A stretch of 64,000 nt of DNA from JANSYA01 sp965243385 (lineage in GTDB: Bacteria > Spirochaetota > Leptospiria > Leptospirales > Leptonemataceae), in NCBI GenBank assembly GCA_965243385.1, contig CBDEUV010000002.1, positions 2,542,001-2,606,000 on the forward strand, read 5' to 3'. The position numbers were made by a program, and so were the translations under genes. Of this stretch, positions 51,320-58,721 are shown piece after piece. The notes beneath the pieces were generated by a model. That model was not told the origin of the DNA and did not search any database. It was given only the letters and a program-made list of their open reading frames with translations. Within the stretch, counting starts at the first letter, position 1; the number at the start of each line of letters is the position of its first letter.

Positions 51320-52381
51320 TTATTCCCGAAAGCGCATCAAATCGGCGCTCGTAAATTTCCACTCGGGCGTGCGAACGGCGATCGGCGATCCAGGCTTCCC
51401 GCTGGTCTCGTCTGCTTCAGCCACGTCAAAAGCATACCAGGGCGATTCGCCAGCTGGATTGCGCAGCACGTGCATGTCCTGGGCCGGCATATAGCTCTGG
51501 GCGAGCAGAAAATATTTACGACGACCACTACCCGTTTTCGCTTCGACGGCCTCCGCCATGTCGACGATGATCACGGCGTGTCCGGGGAAGCCGCCCTGTA
51601 TAAAAAAATCGCCGATCCGCATGTCCGCGAAGGCCACCCGCCGCGATTCCCGGCTCAGCGAATAGGTGCCGGCGTACGTGAAGACGCTGCGCAGATACGC
51701 GCGAAAGCCCGTGTAGCTCGAATCAGGGGCGGACTTGCGTATCCAGCGCGTCTTGCGCCGCTCGCGAATCTGCGGCCGATGGCCGCGGGCCCAGGCGGAA
51801 TACAGGGCCTCGCTTTCGTCGGTGAAGCGAAAGCGAATGCGCTCCGTTTCGCCCACGGCGAAGAGATATTCGGAACGCAATCGCATCATGGCGTCGGCGC
51901 ATTGCTGCAGATCGCGTTTGCCCGTATCGATGTCGATGACCGCGTGATGGGCCTCCTGATTGGGCTTGATGCGACCGTCGAAGAGCCGAACCGCGGGACG
52001 GCCCGATTTCAGCGGCAGCCCTCGCAGCCACTCTTCAAAAGTACCGGAGCCCACCGGGACTCGCCGCGCGCCGGGCGGAGCCGCAATGCGCGCCTGGATG
52101 GTATCGGCCGGGCGATACTGCAATCCCGGCCAGACATAGAGCTTCGCATCTGCGGGACTTCCGGCGTTGTCGAAATTCGGCCCTTCCAGGGAAGATGCGT
52201 CGATCGGGGCGCGTTCGGAACCGCCCTGTCCGACGTGAGCCGGGGAATCCCGCCAGAGCCGGCCGGCGTCCGCGCAGCCGACCAGATAAAACAAAAAAGC
52301 GGCCGTAAAGGCCGCTTTGTAAGAGTGGGAACAGATGCACGTCCCGGCGAGGACTGCACGTCGCTTCTGGAGGAAGCTCAT
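51320..52381 (-). CDS. DUF4846 lipoprotein
   Basis: 353 residues. A long signal region (KAAFTAAFLFYLVGC) ends in a good lipobox. The body matches my recollection of DUF4846: FEEWLRGLPLKSG, HHAVIDIDTGKRDLQQCADA, MMRLRSEYLFA and FFIQGGFPGHAVIIVDMA, the last with a His in a GxPGHA context suggesting a catalytic or papain-like site. Function unknown; probably periplasmic. Starts at the ATG 52381 with no clear ribosome site. Its signal-peptide coding region contains a terminator-like hairpin. Confidence 0.72.
   Translation of the reverse strand: MSFLQKRRAVLAGTCICSHSYKAAFTAAFLFYLVGCADAGRLWRDSPAHVGQGGSERAPIDASSLEGPNFDNAGSPADAKLYVWPGLQYRPADTIQARIAAPPGARRVPVGSGTFEEWLRGLPLKSGRPAVRLFDGRIKPNQEAHHAVIDIDTGKRDLQQCADAMMRLRSEYLFAVGETERIRFRFTDESEALYSAWARGHRPQIRERRKTRWIRKSAPDSSYTGFRAYLRSVFTYAGTYSLSRESRRVAFADMRIGDFFIQGGFPGHAVIIVDMAEAVEAKTGSGRRKYFLLAQSYMPAQDMHVLRNPAGESPWYAFDVAEADETSGKPGSPIAVRTPEWKFTSADLMRFRE
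52296..52318 (-). terminator. Intrinsic-terminator-like hairpin inside a signal-peptide coding region
   Basis: On the minus strand AAAGCGGCC-TTTAC-GGCCGCTTT is a perfect 9-bp stem, followed by TTTGTTTT. It encodes Lys-Ala-Ala-Phe-Thr-Ala-Ala-Phe of the DUF4846 lipoprotein and lies ~175 bases past the upstream gene's stop. Either it ends that upstream transcript within the next gene, or it attenuates the lipoprotein's own mRNA. Confidence 0.55.
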
Positions 52382-52490
52382 GTATAATAGACGAAAGAAA
52401 ACCCGGGACGTTCGACGCGATTTTCGATTTTTTTTAAGAAATCGGCGCGAATTCTCCCGGGTCCGGTCGGTCGTCCTGCCCCGGCGGCTC

Positions 52491-53612
52491 TCAGTTGCCG
52501 CCGTTATTAGCGCCGCCGTTGTTGTTATTGTTGTTCTCGCCGCCTTCCTGCTGGAAGCTCTCGGGTTTGTCGTCGTAGTAACGCATGCGCACCACAATAT
52601 CGACTTCCTCTTCGTAGAGCATTCCGCGAGCGTCCGAAATGTCGCGGCGGTAGCGGGGCGGCATGCTCAAATCGAAAGCCGGGTGCAGCTTCTTCGGCAG
52701 CACGTACGGGTTCTCCGTCCAGTTCATCCGCACGTCTTCTAATTTCGGAACTTCGCGTTCTTCGAAGCCGCCCTGCTCGGTAAAGCCGTGCACGTTATGG
52801 AGCGCGTAATTATCGAAAGGATATTTCAGCTGGTAGATGAAAGCCGCATTGACTTTCGCCAGCTGCGCCATGCGAATCGAGCCCAGATAGAATTCGATGC
52901 GCTGCTTGCGCTGGTCCGGAGTGACCCGCTGGTTTTTCGTGAGATTGCGATCGACCATCAGCGCGCGCTGGCGGGCCAGCTTGGCCAGCCCCAGATGCTC
53001 GTAACCTTTTTCGACGTTCTTTTCAATGCGGTACTTGTTGTAGGCCCAGCGGGCTTCTTTGGCTTCGTAACGGCGCTGAGTGAGCGGCGCGTCGCGATCG
53101 TTTCCGAAGTCCAGGCGCTTGCGCGAAGCCGGACCGTATTCGACCTGAATATCCACGACCGACATATCGTCGGGATCGTTGGGATTCTTTTTCTCGACGG
53201 AGTCCCGGAGCATTTGCTCGGTGCGATCGAGATAGAACTGGCTCAGGCTCTCCAGCAGCCGCTCCATGCGCACTTGCGCGTCGAGAAAGCGATTGTAGGA
53301 ATTCAGATAATTGCCTTCGAAATAGTAGATCGTGCCTTCCTGGTAAACGCGCTTGATATCTTTGAAGAGATCGACCCGTTCGCCCTGCTGAAATTTCGCA
53401 CCGCCTTCCGGAACCTGGTAGCAGTCCGGGAAGGGAGTGCAGGGGAAATTATAGACCAGCGGCTTGACGTGGCGCAGATATTTCACCAGCTCGATGCGCT
53501 TGATCTGCGCCTTTTCCGCCACGCTGTAGGCGTCGCCCGGATGCGGCAGCAGCAGGAAAAAGGTCGCGCAGCTCAAAAGCAGGCTCAGGGGTCGAATTCG
53601 GAGAAATTTCAT
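52491..53612 (-). CDS. Unknown secreted protein with Asn/Gly-rich tail
   Basis: 373 residues. Clear signal peptide (LSLLLSCATFFLLLPHPGDA). The mature part is helical and charged (RIELVKYLRHVKPLVYNF, YYFEGNYLNSYNRFLDAQVR), with no recognised motif, and the last ~20 residues are Asn/Gly-rich. The tail is encoded by repeated AAC/AAT codons and may vary in length. Secreted or periplasmic; family not recognised. It is divergent from the DUF2225 gene across a 292-base region in which I see no gene. Confidence 0.6.
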   Translation of the reverse strand: MKFLRIRPLSLLLSCATFFLLLPHPGDAYSVAEKAQIKRIELVKYLRHVKPLVYNFPCTPFPDCYQVPEGGAKFQQGERVDLFKDIKRVYQEGTIYYFEGNYLNSYNRFLDAQVRMERLLESLSQFYLDRTEQMLRDSVEKKNPNDPDDMSVVDIQVEYGPASRKRLDFGNDRDAPLTQRRYEAKEARWAYNKYRIEKNVEKGYEHLGLAKLARQRALMVDRNLTKNQRVTPDQRKQRIEFYLGSIRMAQLAKVNAAFIYQLKYPFDNYALHNVHGFTEQGGFEEREVPKLEDVRMNWTENPYVLPKKLHPAFDLSMPPRYRRDISDARGMLYEEEVDIVVRMRYYDDKPESFQQEGGENNNNNNGGANNGGN

Positions 53613-53904
53613 GGCGCTTTGATCTCGTTCGGATTATTTACAGAATCGCGCTGTCTCGCGCAACGCCGCAAGCGGCCCCGCGTCTGCCAGGCTAATCTCA
53701 CTATCGGAAATAAAAGATAGAAACCTGATTGCCCGCAACGGAATTTTTGCCGACTGTGGCCGTGAAAATCCGCCGTTCTGGCTGGCGAAACGGACCGAAT
53801 CTGCTGAAAATCAGACCGGGGGTTCGCCGTTCAGGACGGGGCCGGCGTCCGTCCGCCGCGGCTGTTGAAGAACAACCCCGGGGGCAGGGCCCCAGGAGCG
53901 TCAC

Positions 53905-54786
53905 ATGGCCAAAGCCGCGAAATCCATATCCTACCGCTCGAAAAATAAGACCACCTGCCCGGTCTGTCGCTTCGAATTCGCCAAAGAAAACCTGCACTCC
54001 GGCGGCGGACGCCTCATCGCCGGAAAGCTGACCGAAGAATTACGTCGCCTGTACGAAGTGAGCAAAAAATTCGGCCGGGTCTATCCGCTGGCCTACGAAA
54101 TCGTCGTCTGCCCGCAGTGCCTGTACTCTTCGTTCGGCAACGATTTCGAAAAGCTTGACCCGACGGAAGTCGAAGCTCTGAAGAACGCCACCCAGGACCG
54201 CAAGGCCGGCGCCCAGCGCATCATCGGACCGATGGATTTCAATCAGGACCGCAACCTGGTCTCCGGCGCGATTTCTTATATTCTGGCCATCGACTGCTAT
54301 CAAAAGCGGGATATGAGCTGCGCCCCCACTCCCAAAAAGGCGATCTGCTCGATGCGCGGCGCGTGGCTCTTCTCCGAACTCGACCAGGAATTCCCGGGAA
54401 TGGGCTACGACAATATCGTCGAGTTTCTGTACATGAAGGCCGTCACCTACTATTCGCCCACTCTCGAAATCATGAGTAACGGTCGGGAACCCCACGACCA
54501 GTTTATCCCGCTGCTCGGCCCCGATACGGATAAGAACTGGGGCTTTGACGGCGTGATCTATTTGAACGGCTACCTCACCCGCAAGTACCTCGATCGTCTG
54601 GCTCCGAGCAAAGAAAAGAAAATTGAAATGCTCGATCTCTGCAAGCGGCACCTCGGGAAATTGTACGGTATGGGGCGGGCCAGTTCGTCCAAGCCGAGTA
54701 TCATTATCGACCTGGCGAAAGATCTGTACGAAGCGATCTCAGCACAGCTCGACGAACTGATGGGCGTCGAACAGCAGTCCGCGTGA
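53905..54786 (+). CDS. DUF2225 zinc-ribbon protein
   Basis: 293-residue DUF2225 family protein, found in spirochaetes and Firmicutes. Two zinc-binding pairs, CPVC (~18-21) and CPQC (~71-74), then a helical TPR-like region (GAISYILAIDCYQKRDMS, AWLFSELDQEF). Predicted cytosolic; function unknown. AGGAG six bases before the ATG defines the start. Its TGA overlaps the truA GTG (GTGA), indicating translational coupling with tRNA pseudouridylation. Confidence 0.85.
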   Translation: MAKAAKSISYRSKNKTTCPVCRFEFAKENLHSGGGRLIAGKLTEELRRLYEVSKKFGRVYPLAYEIVVCPQCLYSSFGNDFEKLDPTEVEALKNATQDRKAGAQRIIGPMDFNQDRNLVSGAISYILAIDCYQKRDMSCAPTPKKAICSMRGAWLFSELDQEFPGMGYDNIVEFLYMKAVTYYSPTLEIMSNGREPHDQFIPLLGPDTDKNWGFDGVIYLNGYLTRKYLDRLAPSKEKKIEMLDLCKRHLGKLYGMGRASSSKPSIIIDLAKDLYEAISAQLDELMGVEQQSA

Positions 54787-55730
54787 GCGCCTCCCAGGAC
54801 TCCCTGGAATCCCAGACGGCGAAACGACCGGGACAGCACTACGCGCTGCGCGTCGAGTACGACGGCAGTCGTTTTTCCGGTTTCCAGCGACAGGCGCCCG
54901 GCGTTCCCACCGTACAGGCCGCGCTCGAAGAGGCGATCAAAGTCTTCGCGCGTGAAGCGGTTACAGTCTCCTGCTGCGGTCGAACCGACGCGGGCGTGCA
55001 CGCCACCGGTCAGATCGCCGGCATCGTATTGAGCCGACCGATTTCGGAAATCCGACGTTTTGTCTACGGCGTAAACGGCATGCTGCCGGACGCGGTTTCC
55101 ATCCAGCGATGCATTCCCGTCCCGCCTGAATTTCATCCCCGCTTTTCCTGCGTGGCCCGTGAATATGAGTATCTGATCTGGAACGGGCCGAACCGTCCCG
55201 TTCACTGGCGCGAACACGCGCTCTGGCTGCGCGATCGCCTCGACCTGGAGATGCTCAACGAACGCTTCGCGGAAATCGTCGGCTATCATGATTATGCCGC
55301 ATTCACCCGCGCCGAACACATCGACGCCGACGGCGGCACGGTCCGCTATCTAAAGAGCATCGACTTTCGCTACGTGCCCGACCCCCTTACGGGATCCCGG
55401 AATGAGCTGGTCGCTTTTCGCGTACTGGGGAACGCCTTTCTCCATAATATGATTCGAATTCTGGTTGGAACCGCACTGGATCTCACGCAGAATAAGCTGA
55501 GCCTGGATCTGCCTGGCATTCTGGCCAGCCGGGACCGCAAGCTCGCCGGCCGTACCGCTCCCGCCCAGGGTCTGTATTTTCGAGAAGCGTATTACCGCAG
55601 CATCCCCGGTGTCACGGGTCTCGCCTGCCTTGACGATTTTCCCGATTTCCGCGCCGCAGCGCGAGCGGCCCGCAAGCAGGCCGAAACGCCCCCGAAAAAC
55701 CCTTCTGAAGGCGCCCCTTTAAATTCTTGA
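54783..55730 (+). CDS. truA: tRNA pseudouridine synthase A
   Basis: 315-residue TruA, which modifies U38-U40 in the anticodon stem-loop. Catalytic Asp in CCGRTDAGVHATGQ, also EYDGSRFSGFQRQ near the N-terminus and FLHNMIRILVGTALD in the second half. About 50 residues longer than E. coli TruA because of an N-terminal extension of ~20 and a basic C-terminal tail (RAAARAARKQAETPPKNPSE). The start is GTG, overlapping the previous stop. Confidence 0.93.
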   Translation: MSASQDSLESQTAKRPGQHYALRVEYDGSRFSGFQRQAPGVPTVQAALEEAIKVFAREAVTVSCCGRTDAGVHATGQIAGIVLSRPISEIRRFVYGVNGMLPDAVSIQRCIPVPPEFHPRFSCVAREYEYLIWNGPNRPVHWREHALWLRDRLDLEMLNERFAEIVGYHDYAAFTRAEHIDADGGTVRYLKSIDFRYVPDPLTGSRNELVAFRVLGNAFLHNMIRILVGTALDLTQNKLSLDLPGILASRDRKLAGRTAPAQGLYFREAYYRSIPGVTGLACLDDFPDFRAAARAARKQAETPPKNPSEGAPLNS

Positions 55731-55789
55731 ATGCGACGGGCCTTCCCTTTCCCTGACAATAACCCGGGCAGAATCGGCCAGCCCTGTGG

Positions 55790-56449
55790 GTGAAGCGGGA
55801 TCCGCCCGCCTGTATCTCTGTGAAATACGTTCTTTCTATAATAACGGCCGGTCTGATTCTGTGCTGCACCCTCGCCGCGGGGGATCTTTCCGCTCAGGAC
55901 CGTCCTTCCCGGCTGCGCCACGAGTTCGGACTGTGGATCGGCGCTTCGAACCCGATGCCAGGCACCCGGGTGGACGATATTCTCGACGCGAACGTCGGCG
56001 CCGGCGGCTTCTATCGCATCAACTGGCCATGGGTGTTGTATACCGAATTCGGTTTCTCCTGGAGCCAGTATTTTTCCCGCACCACACAGCAGCTGACAGT
56101 CGCGCCCGTCTACGCGGCGCTGGCTTACGAGCTGCCGATCGATTTCAAAGTCCAGAGCTTCATCAAGCTGGGCGGCGGCGGCGCCTGGCTGGAAGTCCGC
56201 CCGGCGAACCGCAGCGGCTGGGACCCGCTGCTGTACGGCGGACTCGAGTTTTCGCTGGCCGCCAGTCGACGCCTGCGGGTGGGCCTGCGCCTGGACTACA
56301 ATCTGGTTTACGAAAAACACCTGGATCCGCCGCAGGACGAACTCTTCTTACTCGGCACGACTGATCCTCGATTTCTGGAGGCGGAAATCTACGAAGTGGA
56401 CAACGGCCACTTCTTTCATTTCGGTCTGTTCGTTTCGTACGCGTTCTAA
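55790..56449 (+). CDS. Small outer-membrane beta-barrel-like protein
   Basis: 219 residues (189-209 mature). Signal peptide KYVLSIITAGLILCCTLAAG followed by alternating polar/apolar strands (HEFGLWIGAS, WPWVLYTEFGFSWSQYF, LRVGLRLDYNLVYEK) and a C-terminal Phe, as in 8-stranded outer-membrane barrels. Start is ambiguous: GTG at 55790 or GTG at 55820, neither with a ribosome site; the latter gives a cleaner signal peptide. Located 45 bases before the next lipoprotein gene, with which it probably forms an operon. Confidence 0.65.
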   Translation: MKRDPPACISVKYVLSIITAGLILCCTLAAGDLSAQDRPSRLRHEFGLWIGASNPMPGTRVDDILDANVGAGGFYRINWPWVLYTEFGFSWSQYFSRTTQQLTVAPVYAALAYELPIDFKVQSFIKLGGGGAWLEVRPANRSGWDPLLYGGLEFSLAASRRLRVGLRLDYNLVYEKHLDPPQDELFLLGTTDPRFLEAEIYEVDNGHFFHFGLFVSYAF

Positions 56450-56493
56450 CGAAGCTTCGCGGATCAAAATCGATTTTTCGCAGGATAATGCGC

Positions 56494-57840
56494 ATGAACA
56501 CCCCCCTGATTCGAAAAGCACGCTATCTTCTTTTATCGGCCTTCGTACTCTTCACGTCCACGGCTTGTTTTAACGGCGACGACGGTCTGCCGATCCTGAG
56601 CAATCTGTTTAATAACCGGCTCGTCGTAATTCTCAAAGGCACCTACGCGACCGACCGACCGCTGGAATTCGCAGAGATTAATAGTAACCGCATCTTCAAC
56701 GACCCGGACGATAATACCGCCTTCGTCCGCAACCCTGTGGACAACGGCTGCATCCCCTACGTGCAGCCCGACTGTGTTCCGACTTATTCGGATCTCCCGA
56801 TCTTCATTGACATCGGCGAAATTCGCCTTTCATCGAAAAACTTCGGCGACGTTGAATTAAACCTGGTGGATTCCTCGGAGAGTTCGGAAGAATTCTGGGA
56901 CGTGGTCAGCGACGAACGCCAAGTGTACTGCAACCAGTTGTACTCTATCGATTTCAGCGAAGACGCCTGCTTTCGCACCGGCGGCCTGATCAATTTCGTC
57001 GAGTTCATGAACGGAACCGGCGCGCTCTATCCCAGCCGCGACATCGGCGCGGAAGTTTATTATCACGCGGGAGTCTTCGTGCGCGCCTTCGCCACCGGCT
57101 GGGGTTTCGCGGCGGGAGCCCTGGCGGAAGACAGCTTCGACAACAAAGACATCATCGGGTCGAACGTGATTCCGCTGTTGAACTACGATCCGAATACGGA
57201 CGCGGTCAACCAGCAATTGCTCGCTCCGGACTGGTTCCCTCTGCACCACACCGTGGTCTTCGGCCAGGAAACGACTCTGGTCAAAGATTTTTATTATAAC
57301 GCGGTGGTGCTCGAAATCCGTTCGAATATCAAAGAAAACTTAATGATGCATAGTTTTCAAAACGCGAACGGCGACAACCAGGTCGTCGTTACGATGAGCG
57401 ACTGGCGCCGCAATCATGACGACAATTTCGCGGATCTCGGCCTCAATATGGGCGGCAACGTCTTAACCAGGGCGCGTATGTTTTATCCGGACGTGGTCAA
57501 TACGATGGTGATCGACGGCGGCGTCGCCTCGAACCGGCACTACTACTCCGTCTATATTACGAACGAAGACGCGAAAGACGATAATCTGCCGCTCGCGTCC
57601 ACGCCCGTGCGCAACGGCGCGGCGAACGAGCTGACCAATCTGATGGCGCAACCCTATACCCTGCAGTGCCGCTACGATTGCAACTACGACGGCTACCCCG
57701 AACTGGTGCTGAATTCGAGCCAGCAGATCAATGTGGGACCGGGGCCGGGCTTCGTCTTCGTGAACCAGCCGTGCGGCTGCGGCATCGACGCGGCGACCGT
57801 GGCGGCCAATAGCTGCACCGCGAATCCCGGCTGTTATTGA
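56494..57840 (+). CDS. Unknown Cys-containing lipoprotein
   Basis: 448 residues. Signal peptide ends LFTSTACF (lipobox TSTAC). The mature protein is beta-rich and acidic, with Asn/Asp-rich loops (NDPDDNTAFV, DPNTDAVNQQ), and the C-terminal ~60 residues contain a Cys cluster (CRYDCNYDG, QPCGCGIDA, NSCTANPGCY), suggesting disulfides or a metal site. AGGAT 7 bases before the ATG at 56494 favours it over the ATG at 56488. It converges with a second lipoprotein gene; no family recognised. A surface-located partner of the nearby TonB receptor is possible. Confidence 0.65.
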   Translation: MNTPLIRKARYLLLSAFVLFTSTACFNGDDGLPILSNLFNNRLVVILKGTYATDRPLEFAEINSNRIFNDPDDNTAFVRNPVDNGCIPYVQPDCVPTYSDLPIFIDIGEIRLSSKNFGDVELNLVDSSESSEEFWDVVSDERQVYCNQLYSIDFSEDACFRTGGLINFVEFMNGTGALYPSRDIGAEVYYHAGVFVRAFATGWGFAAGALAEDSFDNKDIIGSNVIPLLNYDPNTDAVNQQLLAPDWFPLHHTVVFGQETTLVKDFYYNAVVLEIRSNIKENLMMHSFQNANGDNQVVVTMSDWRRNHDDNFADLGLNMGGNVLTRARMFYPDVVNTMVIDGGVASNRHYYSVYITNEDAKDDNLPLASTPVRNGAANELTNLMAQPYTLQCRYDCNYDGYPELVLNSSQQINVGPGPGFVFVNQPCGCGIDAATVAANSCTANPGCY

Positions 57841-57883
57841 CCCCGGGGACGCGGGAGAGCACAGGGCTCGCGGCGGCGAGCGG

Positions 57884-58720
57884 CTAGAGCGGTTGATCGA
57901 AATCGAAGGGATGCGCAATCGACAGCTCTTCGGAGCTGCACGGCAGGACCGCGCCGTTCAGACTTCCGTACACGCAGCTTTTCTGCGTAGCGCGATTCCC
58001 GTCCGCGACATCGTTTAAGAGCTGCTCTTCGCCCGCGAAGCGAATCAGCTGCCGGAAGCAGTCTCCGGAAACGTCTTCCCCCGTCCCTCCGCCGGCGATA
58101 AAAGCTCGACTCAGATTGAGCGCCTGTCCCATCAGCACGCCGCGCGGCGAAAATACGAAATCGTGCTCATCGCGCAATATCAGAGCCGGGCCGTTCTGAC
58201 TGTTGAGCGCGTCGCAGCTGGCCACGACCTGGAAGTGGCTTTCGTTTTTGTTTTTGATTTCGGCGGGCGTAGAAGCCCGAAAGGCGGCGAGCGACGCTGC
58301 AGCCGCGCTGGCCGTGGCGCATTTCGGAAAATCATCGACGAGTCGGCCCCAGGCGCCGCGATAGCGGTTCTGCGTATCTTCGGTTACGATCGTCGTGCCC
58401 AGTAGATCGATGCGCCGGTCGATAGCGCAGTTATTGCGCGGCGTACGCGAACAACTCAGTCCGCCCAGGTTATCGCTCTGGCGGACCGACTGCACGCAGT
58501 TACCGGTGTCCTGGTACAAAATCGTCGCCAGCCCGAGCAGGTTTTGCAATTCCTGCGGACTGTCGCCCTGATCCAGCTGCTGGCACGCCGGTAAGGCGGC
58601 AATACCGAGCAGCGCCGCGAAACCCGCGGATTTCGCCAGCACCCGCGGCGACCTGACTTTGATCGGTGTACGCCTGAAGGGCTCGCGGCGACGAATCCAT
58701 CCTGTGTTGCGTGCGCTCAT
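57884..58720 (-). CDS. Lipoprotein co-transcribed with the TonB receptor
   Basis: 278 residues; the signal region is long (basic n-region, AGFAALLGIAALPAC lipobox near residue 46). The mature part has many cysteines (CVQSVRQSD, SCSRTPRNNC, CFRQLIRF, CVYGSLN), with ALILRDEHDFVFSPRG and no known motif. The ATG is separated from the TonB receptor stop by a single base (TGA-G-ATG), so they are one translational unit. A role as the receptor's surface or periplasmic partner, for example in ligand capture, is inferred from this arrangement. Confidence 0.68.
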   Translation of the reverse strand: MSARNTGWIRRREPFRRTPIKVRSPRVLAKSAGFAALLGIAALPACQQLDQGDSPQELQNLLGLATILYQDTGNCVQSVRQSDNLGGLSCSRTPRNNCAIDRRIDLLGTTIVTEDTQNRYRGAWGRLVDDFPKCATASAAAASLAAFRASTPAEIKNKNESHFQVVASCDALNSQNGPALILRDEHDFVFSPRGVLMGQALNLSRAFIAGGGTGEDVSGDCFRQLIRFAGEEQLLNDVADGNRATQKSCVYGSLNGAVLPCSSEELSIAHPFDFDQPL

Positions 58721-58721
58721 C

